Shown piece by piece: positions 6,266 to 14,083 of a stretch of 17,853 nt of DNA. The position numbers were made by a program, and so were the translations under genes. The stretch covers positions 1 to 17,853 of the forward strand of contig JACCXG010000034.1 of the NCBI GenBank assembly GCA_013697225.1, written 5' to 3'. The first letter of the stretch is position 1, and each line of letters begins with the position of its first letter. Below the pieces are notes generated by a model. That model did not search any database and was not told the origin of the DNA. It worked only from the letters and a program-made list of their open reading frames with translations. The stretch comes from Acidobacteriota bacterium. Its GTDB lineage: Bacteria; Acidobacteriota; Vicinamibacteria; Vicinamibacterales; 2-12-FULL-66-21.

Positions 6266-7381
6266 TCAGGTGCGACGCTCGGTAGTCTGATGCGAAGCCT
6301 CTCTCAGCTCCCGCCGGACATCCTCGTCATTGAGGCGTCCGAACTCCCTCATCAGTTCCCTGGACCGTTCGTCCAGCACTTCCGGGAGGACGAGATTCAC
6401 ATGGACGATGAGGTCTCCGCGCTCGCCGCCCGCCGTCGGCGCGCCGCGTCCGCTCAACCGGAACTGGCGGCCTGCCTGCGTGCCTGGAGGAATCGTCAGC
6501 TTCACCGTGCCTTCAAGAGACGGTACGGCGATACGGGCCCCGAGCACCGCCTCGTGCACCGCCACCGGCACGTAAAGGTGGATGTCATCTCCGTTCCGCA
6601 CGCACAGCGGGTGCGGCGCCACATGGACGGTCACGTGAAGATCGCCCGACCGTCCGCCTGCGCGTCCTCCATGCCCCTGCCCCGGCAGCCTGACCCTTGC
6701 ACCATCCCGGGTTCCCGGCGGCACCAGCACCGGCACCGCGTCGCTGCGGACGACGCGGCCGCTTGCCCCGCAGGGGGCGCACCGCTGATGGCGCAGTCGG
6801 CCCGTGCCGCCGCAACCCGGGCACGACCTCGCAAACACCATGTGCCCGCGCGCCCATCGCACGGCACCGGTCCCGCCGCACTGTGCGCATCGTGCTTCTG
6901 ATGCCGTCACGCGCCCTGCGCCGCGACAGGCGGCACAGGCGTCCTGCCTCGTGACGACCACCTGCCGCTGGACGCCCCGAATGGCGTCGAGGAACGAGAC
7001 GGTCACCGCCGCATGCAGGTCCGCGCCGTGCTCGGGTCTTGCCGCTTCCACCTCCGCAGGGGGATGGAGGACATCCGCGAACAACTCGGTGAACGTCGCT
7101 GCCTGCTGCCCGTGCGCCGCCACCGAGAAGTCGAACCCCGCAAACTGAAGGGGGCCGGCAGCGGGCCGCGGCGCCACGCTGCCGCTGGCGTCGTACTGCT
7201 CACGCCTGACCGGATCGGTCAGCGTCTCGTACGCCTCGTTGATCCGCTCGAACAGCGCCTGGGCGGCGCGATCCCCGGGATTGATGCCCGGGTGATAGCG
7301 CCGCGACAGCCGCCGATACGCACGCTTGATGTCGGCGGCCGAGGCTCCCTGCTCCAGACCAAGAACCGCGTAGTGATCCAT
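6266..7381 (-). CDS. dnaJ: DnaJ-type co-chaperone (Hsp40, type I) with HPG in place of HPD
   Basis: A 371-residue Hsp40. The J-domain occupies residues 2-66 (HYAVLGLEQGASAADIKRAY). Its loop reads YHPGINPGD: H30-P31-G32 replaces the HPD triplet normally needed to stimulate DnaK ATPase, through codon GGC at 7286-7288. The region 67-115 is less Gly-rich than a standard G/F linker. Four CxxCxGxG-type zinc repeats follow at C149/C152, C165/C168, C187/C190 and C201/C204; the fourth, CAPCGASG, is slightly degenerate. The C-terminal substrate-binding beta domains (about 215-340) are intact, with LVPPGTRDGARVRLPGQG. It should deliver unfolded clients to DnaK in the cytoplasm. The gene lies 21 bp after dnaK and 14 bp before hspR. 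Apart from the triplet it looks functional, with no frameshift. Confidence 0.93.
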   Translation of the reverse strand: MDHYAVLGLEQGASAADIKRAYRRLSRRYHPGINPGDRAAQALFERINEAYETLTDPVRREQYDASGSVAPRPAAGPLQFAGFDFSVAAHGQQAATFTELFADVLHPPAEVEAARPEHGADLHAAVTVSFLDAIRGVQRQVVVTRQDACAACRGAGRVTASEARCAQCGGTGAVRWARGHMVFARSCPGCGGTGRLRHQRCAPCGASGRVVRSDAVPVLVPPGTRDGARVRLPGQGHGGRAGGRSGDLHVTVHVAPHPLCVRNGDDIHLYVPVAVHEAVLGARIAVPSLEGTVKLTIPPGTQAGRQFRLSGRGAPTAGGERGDLIVHVNLVLPEVLDERSRELMREFGRLNDEDVRRELREASHQTTERRT

Positions 7382-7402
7382 GGCAGCCTACGACCGGAGG
7401 TC

Positions 7403-9322
7403 TTACCTCTTCTCCTCCTCGACGACTTCTGCGTCGATGACGTCACCATCGGCCCCCCCGGAGGCCCCGCCCGGTGCACTGCCCGGGTCTGCCCCCGCAT
7501 CGCCGCCAGGAGCGCCGGCCGCGCTCGCATTGCGATACATGGCCTCAGCCGCCTTGTGCTGCGCCGCATTCAGCGCCTCCAACTTGCGCTTCATCTCGGC
7601 GGCATCGTTCGCTTCAACGGCTTTCTTCAGCTCCTCGATCGCAGACTCGATCGCCTGACGGTCGGGCGCTGCCACCTTGTCCCCCGAATCCTTCAGCATC
7701 CGCTCAGCCCCGTAGGCTGCCTGATCGGCCTGGTTCCGGGTCTCGATCTCTTCCTTCCGCTTCCGGTCCTCCTCGGCGTGGGACTCCGCCTCCCGCATCA
7801 TGCGGTCGACCTCGTCCTTCGAGAGGCCGCTGGACGCGGTGATCGTGATCTTCTGCTCCTTCTGGGTTGCCGTGTCCTTCGCCGAGACATTGACGATCCC
7901 GTTGGCGTCGATGTCGAACGTCACCTCGATCTGCGGCATGCCGCGCGGCGCCGGCGGCAGTCCGGTCAGGTGGAACCGTCCGAGCGGCCGGTTGTCGCGG
8001 GCCATCGGACGCTCACCCTGCAGCACGTGCACTTCGACACTCGTCTGGTTGTCGGCCGCCGTCGAGAACGTCTCGCTCTTGCGCGTCGGGATCGTCGTGT
8101 TCCGCGGAATCAGCGTCGTCATCACCCCCCCGAGCGTTTCGATGCCGAGGGAGAGCGGCGTCACGTCGAGCAGGAGCAGATCCTTGACCTCGCCGGCGAG
8201 CACACCCGCCTGGATCGCCGCGCCGACAGCAACGACTTCGTCAGGGTTGACCCCCTTGTGCGGCTCCTTGCCGAACAACTCCTTCACGATGGCCTGCACG
8301 CGCGGGATACGGGTGGACCCGCCTACCAGCACGACCTCATCAATCTTCGAGGGCTCGACGCCGGCGTCGGCGAGCGCCTGCTTCGTCGGGCCGACCGTCT
8401 TCTGCAGCAGATCCTCGACGAGCTGTTCGAACTTGGCCTGCGTCAGGGTCTTCACCAGGTGCTTGGGGCCGGTCTGGTCCGCCGTGATGAACGGCAGGTT
8501 GATGTCGGTTTCCCTGACCGTGGAGAGCTCCATCTTGGCCTTTTCAGCCGCTTCCCGGAGGCGCTGCAGCGCCATACGGTCCTTGCCGAGGTCGATCCCC
8601 TCGTCCTTCTTGAACTCCGAGATGATCCACTCGATGATTTTGTGGTCCAGATTGTCGCCGCCAAGATGCGTGTCGCCGTTGGTGGCCTTCACCTCGACGA
8701 CCCCTTCTCCAACTTCGAGGATCGAGATGTCGAAGGTGCCGCCGCCGAAGTCGTAGACGGCGATGGTTTCGTCCTTCTTCTTGTCGAGCCCGTAGGCGAG
8801 CGCAGCCGCCGTGGGCTCGTTGACGATCCGCATCACCTCGAGCCCGGCAATCGCTCCGGCTTCCTTGGTCGCCTGCCGCTGGGCGTCATTGAAATACGCC
8901 GGCACGGTGATCACCGCCCTGGTGACCGGCTGGCCAAGATACGCCTCGGCAGCCTGCTTGAGCTTCTGCAGCACCATTGCCGAGATCTGCGCGGGCGCAT
9001 ACTCCTCGGCGCCGACCTTTACCCGCACGTCGCCGTTGCCGGCGCGGGTGACGGAGTACGGCACCATCTTCATCTCTTCGCTGACTTCGTCGAACTTCCG
9101 CCCCATGAACCGCTTGATCGAAAACACCGTGTTCTCGGGGTTGGTCACGGCCTGCCGCTTGGCGACCTGACCGACGAGGCGCTCGCCCGACTTGGTGAAG
9201 CCGACAACCGACGGGGTGATCCGGCTACCCTCCGGGTTGGTGATCACCACCGGTTCGCCCCCCTCCATCACAGCGACGACCGAGTTGGTCGTGCCCAAGT
9301 CAATCCCGATAATCTTGCTCAT
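7403..9322 (-). CDS. dnaK: Chaperone protein DnaK (Hsp70)
   Basis: A complete 639-residue Hsp70. The nucleotide-binding domain begins with IGIDLGTTNS at 5-14 and includes VPAYFNDAQRQAT, NEPTAAALAYG, the phosphate-2 motif DFGGGTFDIS and VLVGGSTRIPRVQ. The interdomain linker is DLLLLDVTPLSLGIET. The substrate-binding domain, helical lid and a disordered Gly/Ala-rich tail ending DVIDAEVVEEEKR follow. DnaK folds and protects proteins in the cytoplasm with ATP, using DnaJ and GrpE; grpE is not in this cluster. It is the promoter-proximal gene of the dnaK-dnaJ-hspR operon and probably also the co-repressor partner of HspR. The ATG at 9322 is preceded by GAGGA at Shine-Dalgarno distance. Confidence 0.98.
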   Translation of the reverse strand: MSKIIGIDLGTTNSVVAVMEGGEPVVITNPEGSRITPSVVGFTKSGERLVGQVAKRQAVTNPENTVFSIKRFMGRKFDEVSEEMKMVPYSVTRAGNGDVRVKVGAEEYAPAQISAMVLQKLKQAAEAYLGQPVTRAVITVPAYFNDAQRQATKEAGAIAGLEVMRIVNEPTAAALAYGLDKKKDETIAVYDFGGGTFDISILEVGEGVVEVKATNGDTHLGGDNLDHKIIEWIISEFKKDEGIDLGKDRMALQRLREAAEKAKMELSTVRETDINLPFITADQTGPKHLVKTLTQAKFEQLVEDLLQKTVGPTKQALADAGVEPSKIDEVVLVGGSTRIPRVQAIVKELFGKEPHKGVNPDEVVAVGAAIQAGVLAGEVKDLLLLDVTPLSLGIETLGGVMTTLIPRNTTIPTRKSETFSTAADNQTSVEVHVLQGERPMARDNRPLGRFHLTGLPPAPRGMPQIEVTFDIDANGIVNVSAKDTATQKEQKITITASSGLSKDEVDRMMREAESHAEEDRKRKEEIETRNQADQAAYGAERMLKDSGDKVAAPDRQAIESAIEELKKAVEANDAAEMKRKLEALNAAQHKAAEAMYRNASAAGAPGGDAGADPGSAPGGASGGADGDVIDAEVVEEEKR

Positions 9323-9366
9323 TGTTCCAGTCCTCGCGTCCTGCCGCCTTCCAATAGCCGGCGAAT

Positions 9367-9384
9367 CTTTATAACGTTTATAAC
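9367..9384 (-). promoter_or_regulatory. Tandem 9-mer on the dnaK promoter, candidate HspR or heat-shock operator
   Basis: On the plus strand CTTTATAAC and GTTTATAAC follow each other directly (8 of 9 identical). They cover the downstream edge of the dnaK -10 and the expected transcription start. The actinobacterial HspR box CTTGAGT-N7-ACTCAAG is absent; only a CTTGA half-match exists, inside the -35. A direct repeat on the start site would suit repression, but assignment to HspR is inference. Confidence 0.4.
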
Positions 9385-9410
9385 ATAAAATCTATGCGCA
9401 TCATTGTCAA
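9382..9410 (-). promoter_or_regulatory. Strong sigma70-type promoter of dnaK-dnaJ-hspR
   Basis: On the minus strand a consensus TTGACA (9405-9410), a 17-bp spacer and TATGTT (9382-9387). The predicted start near 9375 gives a leader of about 50 nt. This AT-rich block contrasts with the GC-rich surroundings. Confidence 0.8.
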
Positions 9411-9483
9411 GTAGGCCCCCCTTTTCGTGAGCCAATGGACATGTATCGAGGTCATGGGCGACCCGCGGAGCCGAATTCGGCCG

Positions 9484-9492
9484 TGTTATACT
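9484..9492 (+). promoter_or_regulatory. Extended -10 promoter of the FecR-like gene
   Basis: TGTTATACT is a near-perfect TGn-TATAAT type element, with no -35. The predicted leader is about 65 nt and ends with GAGGG 7 nt before the ATG at 9565. It is divergent from the dnaK promoter, about 75 bp away. Confidence 0.55.
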
Positions 9493-9564
9493 GTCGGCGC
9501 CAACCTGCCCGCAGCGGTTCCACGCTGTACTGCGCCGGCCTGCGCCCGGTGCCGAGGGTTCCCC

Positions 9565-11766
9565 ATGATCCGTCCCCTCCTTCAAACGCTGGTGATGGTG
9601 GCGACGATGTGCGCCTGTGCTCTCCCGCTGCGAGCTCAGGAGGCGAACGGTGCCGACCCCCCCGCGCATATCGCGTTTGTCGAGGGTCCGGTTGTGCTGG
9701 AGCGGGACGGTGAAACCGATCCCCAGCCCTCGTCGATGCCGCTCCTCGCGGGGGATCGGCTGCGGACGCAGGGAGGGCGTGCCGAGGTGCTCTTTGCGGA
9801 CGGCAGCGCCCTGCACCTCGACGCGAACACCATTCTCGACTTCCAGTCCGACGAGGTCGTCCGGCTGCTCCAGGGGCGGATCCGACTGTCGATTGCCGGC
9901 CTGGCGCGTGACATCTCCTATCGAATCGATGCCCCCTCCGCCTGGATCCAGATTCACGACCCGGGGGAATACCGGGTTGCGGTCCTCGGTCGCGACGAGG
10001 TGGAGCTGGCGGTCCTCCGGGGTGCGGCGGAGCTCGTGAACGAGGCGGGCCGAAGCTATATCCGTGCGGGAGAGCGGACCTTTGCTCGCGGGGGCGCCGC
10101 CCCGTCCCCGCCGTATGTCTTCAACTCGGCGGCCTGGGATGCGTTCGACCGCTGGTCCGAGGATCGACGGGCGCAGAGGCTCGGAGCCTCGGCCCAGTAC
10201 CTCCCCCCCGACGTCAGGCCGTATGCCCCCACGCTCGACGCCTATGGCACCTGGCAGTACGAACAGGTCCACGGCTACGTCTGGTATCCGCGCGTCCAGA
10301 TCGGCTGGCGGCCATACCATCGGGGACGCTGGGTGAGCCTCCGCCCCTATGGCTGGACGTGGATCGCCGCGGATCCGTGGGGCTGGCCCACCCACCACTA
10401 CGGGCGCTGGGGGCTCTCCGCGGGAGCGTGGTACTGGATTCCGGGACGGCAGTGGGGTCCCGCCTGGGTTTCCTGGGCCTATGCGCCTGACTACGTGAGC
10501 TGGTCCGCGCTCGGCTGGAACAACCGTCCCGTGCTGCAGATTGTGAACGTGAATGCTTACGGCGGCCGCCGGTACGACCCATGGCACGCCTGGACGGTGG
10601 TGCCGCGCCGGCACTTCAGTGCGCCCTACGTCCACGTCACACGGGTGGCGTCGACACGTATCGACCCTCGAGTTCACGCGTCGTTCGTCGTTCAGGATCG
10701 TGGGCCTGAGGTGCGATACGCGGTTGGCCGGGACGCGGCGCCAATCCGGTCTACCGGGCGATACGCCGTTCCCCGGGCGGGGCTCGGAGCGGGCGTCGGT
10801 GGGTCCGACAGGCGTTCGGACGGTGTCCGCCCGGCAGCCCCCGCAGAACAGGAGCGGCGCTTCCCTGCGCCCGCGCGTGCCCCCGCTACCCCTTCAGCGG
10901 TCCAGGGAACGGCTCGCCAGCGGAGCGGCGCCGCGCCGGCTGCCCCGCTCACTCCCCCGGAGGCGCAGGATAGGCGCACGCGCGCATCCGAACAGGGTGA
11001 GCGTGGCTCGGTGGTGTCAGACGGAGGGGGCCCGGTGAGCCCGGCGCCCACTGGAGCCGTTCGGGCGATCCCTCGTTCAGGATCTGCCGGTGGCGGTGCC
11101 GTGGGCACCCCCGCGTCCGGACAGTCCCGCCGGACAGAGGCCGCCGGCCGGCAGGAGGCGGAGATGTCCCCTCGTTCGGGCTCCGTCACCCGGGCACCTG
11201 AAAGAGCCGTGCGCGTGGCTCCTCGTGGCCGCAGTGCCGGCGCTGGCGACCCCGTCGCCGCGCCACAAGGGGCAACCCAGGGCGCTCGGCCGGCAGAGCG
11301 ACGAGGGTCGGCCGGGGCACCGGTGTACTCGGCACCGGCCGCGCGCGAGCCCCGCTCGACGCCTGATCCTGCGCCCGTGCCGGATAGTCGCCGGGTGCCG
11401 GGCGCGTACAGGAGCACTCCCGCCGACGCCGGCCCGGCCCGCGAACAGGCGCGGCCCCGAAGTGGGGCGGCTCCGGCACCGCAGGAAATCCGACAGGCAC
11501 CCGGGGCCGGCCCTGCCCGGGAGGAGCGCCGCGCGCCCGCTACCGAAGGACAGGCACCTGAGCGCGCGCGACCTCGCAGTGAAGCGGCGCCGGGGGCGCC
11601 GGCACAGCGTGCGGCTCCCGAGGGGCGCGCCCCGGCCCGCCCTGCACCCAGCGCCAGGCCCGCGGCACCTCCCGCAGATGCCGCCGGGGGAAGAGCGGTT
11701 GCCAGGCCACGTGAGGGGTCCGGTGAACCACCCGCTTCTGGTGAAGGGGCTCGCCGCCGGCGGTAG
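9565..11766 (+). CDS. Secreted FecR-domain protein with tryptophan-rich (DUF6600-like) domain and long Pro/Ala/Arg tail
   Basis: From ATG 9565 the product has 733 residues. Residues 1-24 form a signal peptide (LLQTLVMVATMCACALPLRA). Residues about 35-170 are a FecR-type beta domain (LLAGDRLRTQGGRAEVLFAD, LDANTILDFQ), without the N-terminal cytoplasmic and membrane parts of true FecR anti-sigma sensors. Residues about 225-320 are packed with Trp, Tyr and Gly in repeating units (YGTWQYEQVHGYVWYPRV, GWRPYHRGRW, YGWTWIAADPWGW, HHYGRWGL, WYWIPGRQWGPAWVSW), which I associate with DUF6600. From about residue 385 the rest is low-complexity Pro/Ala/Arg/Gly with loose ARPRSGAAP-like repeats, probably disordered. 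The function is unknown; an envelope matrix or cell-wall binding role would suit the PBP gene 26 bp downstream. An upstream in-frame start at 9427 is rejected because it would bury the signal peptide and cross the promoter. Confidence 0.85.
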   Translation: MIRPLLQTLVMVATMCACALPLRAQEANGADPPAHIAFVEGPVVLERDGETDPQPSSMPLLAGDRLRTQGGRAEVLFADGSALHLDANTILDFQSDEVVRLLQGRIRLSIAGLARDISYRIDAPSAWIQIHDPGEYRVAVLGRDEVELAVLRGAAELVNEAGRSYIRAGERTFARGGAAPSPPYVFNSAAWDAFDRWSEDRRAQRLGASAQYLPPDVRPYAPTLDAYGTWQYEQVHGYVWYPRVQIGWRPYHRGRWVSLRPYGWTWIAADPWGWPTHHYGRWGLSAGAWYWIPGRQWGPAWVSWAYAPDYVSWSALGWNNRPVLQIVNVNAYGGRRYDPWHAWTVVPRRHFSAPYVHVTRVASTRIDPRVHASFVVQDRGPEVRYAVGRDAAPIRSTGRYAVPRAGLGAGVGGSDRRSDGVRPAAPAEQERRFPAPARAPATPSAVQGTARQRSGAAPAAPLTPPEAQDRRTRASEQGERGSVVSDGGGPVSPAPTGAVRAIPRSGSAGGGAVGTPASGQSRRTEAAGRQEAEMSPRSGSVTRAPERAVRVAPRGRSAGAGDPVAAPQGATQGARPAERRGSAGAPVYSAPAAREPRSTPDPAPVPDSRRVPGAYRSTPADAGPAREQARPRSGAAPAPQEIRQAPGAGPAREERRAPATEGQAPERARPRSEAAPGAPAQRAAPEGRAPARPAPSARPAAPPADAAGGRAVARPREGSGEPPASGEGARRRR

Positions 11767-11777
11767 GGGCGACGGAG

Positions 11778-11783
11778 TACACT
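11778..11783 (+). promoter_or_regulatory. -10-like element (TACACT) before the penicillin-binding protein gene
   Basis: TACACT lies 9 nt before the ATG at 11793 in the 26-bp gap after the FecR-like gene. No Shine-Dalgarno sequence is seen. If used, the mRNA leader would be about 2 nt. Read-through from the upstream gene is the alternative. Confidence 0.3.
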
Positions 11784-11792
11784 GAAGATCGA

Positions 11793-14045
11793 ATGGCCCG
11801 CCGCTATATCGTCCGTGTCGCCCGCAGTGCGGGCATCCTCGTCCTGTTCGTCGTAGCGGCGATGCTCGGGCTCGCCAGCGGGGTGTTTTTCGCGTACGGC
11901 GGAGACCTGCCGCAGATTTCCGCTCTGGACGACTATGCCCCGAGCACCATTTCACGCGTCTATGGCGCTCGCGGGGAGGTCGTTGGCGAGTTCGCGATTC
12001 AGCGGCGTGAGATCGTCAGCTACGAGCAGATTTCTCCCACGCTGAAGCAGGCCATCCTTGCAGCGGAAGACGACGGGTTCGAGCAGCACTTCGGCCTGAG
12101 CATTCCCCGCATCGTTGTCGCCCTCGTCAAGGACATCGTCGAACGGCGCAAGGCGGCGGGCGCCAGCACGCTGACCCAGCAGCTGGCTCGCAAGCTGTTC
12201 CTCACCGACGAGAAGACCTGGGAACGAAAGATCAAGGAAGCCATCCTCGCGATCCAGATCGAGAAGCGCTACACGAAGAACGAGATCTTCACGCTCTATT
12301 GCAACCAGATGTATTTCGGGCACGGCGTCTACGGCGTCGAGTCCGCCTCACGGCTCTACTTCGGGAAGTCGGCGAGTGAGGTCTCGCTCGAGGAAGCGGC
12401 CCTGATTGCGGGCATCCTCCAGGGGAACGTCCGCCAGAGCCCGTATGTGAACATGGACGCTGCCGTGCGGCGGCGAAATTACGCGCTGGGGCGGATGGCC
12501 GAGGTGGGCTACATCACCCCCGAACAGGCTGAGGAGAGCAGGAAACAGCCGATTGTCCTGCGCGGCGAGCCCTCCGCCCAGCCGTCCGTCGCTCCCTATT
12601 TCGTCGAAGAGGTGCGCAAGGAACTGGAGAGCCGCTACGGAGCCAAGCAGCTCTACGAGAACGGGCTGGCGGTCCAGACAGCGCTGGATGTCCCCCTGCA
12701 GGAGGCTGCGAACCGCGCGCTGGACGAGGGGCTCCGGCGGATCGACAAGCGCCGGGGCTTCCGGGCGCCGCGAAGAAACGTCATCGCAGAGGGGCAGACA
12801 GTCGAGGGGTTCAGGCAGAGCCGGTGGGACCGCGCGATGCAGGAAGGGGACATAGTCCCGGCTGTCGTGCGGGAGGCTGAGGCGGGAACGATCCACGCTC
12901 GCGCGGGAGCCTTGCGCGTCACGATCGACAAGAAGGGCTTTGCCTGGACGGGGCGGGGGACCGGAGACAAGCTGGTCAAGCCCGGCGACCTCATCGAGGT
13001 GCGGCTGCAATCCCTGGACGACGAGGCGCAGACCGCCACCGGGACGATCGAGCAGCCGCCGGTCGTCGAAGGGGCCGTGCTTGCCATCGACAATCGCACC
13101 GGTCAGGTGAAGGCGATGATCGGGGGGCACAGCTTCGAGCGGAGCAAGTTCAACAGGGCAACACAGGCGCTGCGGCAGGTGGGGTCGGCGTTCAAACCGA
13201 TCGTCTATACAGCGGCAATTGACCGCGGCTATACGCCCGTGACCGTCCTGGACGACTCGCCGGTCAGCTTCGTGGCAGGCCCCGGGCAGCCGCTGTACCA
13301 GCCGCAGAACTACGACCGCAAGTTCGAAGGGGCCGTGACGCTCCGGCGCGCGCTCGAGATGTCGCGGAACATTCCTGCCGTTCGCCTGATGGACCAGCTT
13401 GGCAGCAAGCAGGTCATCGCGTATGCGCGGCGAATGGGTCTGCACTCGCCCATCGGGCCTTACCTTCCCGTGGCTCTGGGGGCCTCCGAGGCGACCCTCA
13501 CCGAGATGACGAGCGCCTTCGCGGTGTTCCCCAATCAAGGGGTGCACATGCAGACCTACTCGATCCTGAAAGTCACCGATCGGGAAGGAAACGTGCTCGA
13601 GGAAAACCGGCCGGAACCGAAGGACGCCATCCGCGCAGACACCGCGTACGTGATGACCAACCTGCTGCGCGGCGTCGTGCAGCGTGGAACCGCAACGAGG
13701 GCCGCCTCTCTCAACTGGCCGGTTGGCGGGAAGACCGGCACCACGGACGACTACACCGACGCCTGGTTCGTGGGCTTCGACCCGGACATCACGGTCGGCG
13801 TCTGGCTCGGCATGGATCAGAAGAAAACGATCGGCGCGAACATGTCGGGGTCGGAGGCGGCACTGCCGATCTGGATCGAGGTCATGAAGGGGTGGATTGG
13901 CGACCGGAAGGATCCGCCCGTATTCGAGCCCCCTGGAAACATCGTGTTCGTGTCGGTCGATCGCGCCGCCGGTTCCGCTGCCGAGGGGCCAGGCACGATT
14001 TCAGAGGCGTTCATCGCCGGCACGCAGCCCGGGGGGCTGCGGTAG
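11793..14045 (+). CDS. Class A penicillin-binding protein (PBP1A-type transglycosylase/transpeptidase)
   Basis: A 750-residue bifunctional peptidoglycan synthase. A short basic cytoplasmic N-terminus precedes one membrane anchor (about 13-35). The GT51 glycosyltransferase domain shows AAEDDGFEQHFGL with catalytic E92, GASTLTQQLARKLFL, KIKEAILAIQIEK and IFTLYCNQMYFGHGVYGVES. A middle domain about 330-430 is OB-like. The transpeptidase domain carries the active-site S465-xx-K468 (GSAFKP), S524-R-N526 and K647-T-G649 (GGKTGTTDDYTDAWFVG). All catalytic motifs are intact, so it should polymerise lipid II and cross-link strands in the periplasm. The tail after about residue 715 is short and flexible. 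The gene follows the FecR-like gene by 26 bp and ends in a hairpin. Confidence 0.95.
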   Translation: MARRYIVRVARSAGILVLFVVAAMLGLASGVFFAYGGDLPQISALDDYAPSTISRVYGARGEVVGEFAIQRREIVSYEQISPTLKQAILAAEDDGFEQHFGLSIPRIVVALVKDIVERRKAAGASTLTQQLARKLFLTDEKTWERKIKEAILAIQIEKRYTKNEIFTLYCNQMYFGHGVYGVESASRLYFGKSASEVSLEEAALIAGILQGNVRQSPYVNMDAAVRRRNYALGRMAEVGYITPEQAEESRKQPIVLRGEPSAQPSVAPYFVEEVRKELESRYGAKQLYENGLAVQTALDVPLQEAANRALDEGLRRIDKRRGFRAPRRNVIAEGQTVEGFRQSRWDRAMQEGDIVPAVVREAEAGTIHARAGALRVTIDKKGFAWTGRGTGDKLVKPGDLIEVRLQSLDDEAQTATGTIEQPPVVEGAVLAIDNRTGQVKAMIGGHSFERSKFNRATQALRQVGSAFKPIVYTAAIDRGYTPVTVLDDSPVSFVAGPGQPLYQPQNYDRKFEGAVTLRRALEMSRNIPAVRLMDQLGSKQVIAYARRMGLHSPIGPYLPVALGASEATLTEMTSAFAVFPNQGVHMQTYSILKVTDREGNVLEENRPEPKDAIRADTAYVMTNLLRGVVQRGTATRAASLNWPVGGKTGTTDDYTDAWFVGFDPDITVGVWLGMDQKKTIGANMSGSEAALPIWIEVMKGWIGDRKDPPVFEPPGNIVFVSVDRAAGSAAEGPGTISEAFIAGTQPGGLR

Positions 14046-14055
14046 TTTTCCTTTT
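14024..14055 (+). terminator. Intrinsic terminator overlapping the end of the PBP gene
   Basis: GCAGCCC (14024-14030) pairs with GGGCTGC (14034-14040) across a 3-nt G loop, inside the last codons of the gene, followed by GGTAG and the T-rich TTTTCCTTTT. The stem is GC-rich and the T-tract imperfect and slightly distant, so efficiency is uncertain. Confidence 0.5.
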
Positions 14056-14056
14056 C

Positions 14057-14077
14057 CTTCTGCCTTCTGCCTTCTGC
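14057..14077. repeat. Tandem heptamer array (CTTCTGC x3)
   Basis: Three exact head-to-tail copies of CTTCTGC, with degenerate partial units on both sides, fill the 38-bp gap between the convergent PBP and prfB genes; the array ends just before the prfB stop. On the minus strand the unit is GCAGAAG. Function unknown. Confidence 0.75.
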
Positions 14078-14083
14078 CTTTGT

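Noticed and set aside
7013..9388. 791-codon open frame on the plus strand opposite dnaK and dnaJ
   Set aside because: It is the mirror of conserved high-GC coding DNA. dnaK genes are known for long antisense frames. The translation is rich in Arg, Leu and His without domains, and both real genes on the other strand have intact motifs.
9427..9564. N-terminal extension of the FecR-like protein from the in-frame start at 9427
   Set aside because: It would contain the extended -10 element and place the signal peptide 46 residues inside the protein.
9319..10677. 452-codon open frame on the minus strand opposite the FecR-like gene
   Set aside because: It crosses the dnaK promoter, has no domain signature, and lies opposite a gene with signal peptide, promoter and Shine-Dalgarno sequence.
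11077..11955. 292-codon minus-strand open frame across the end of the FecR-like gene and start of PBP1A
   Set aside because: Arg/Gly/Pro-rich shadow of low-complexity GC-rich DNA with no ribosome binding site.
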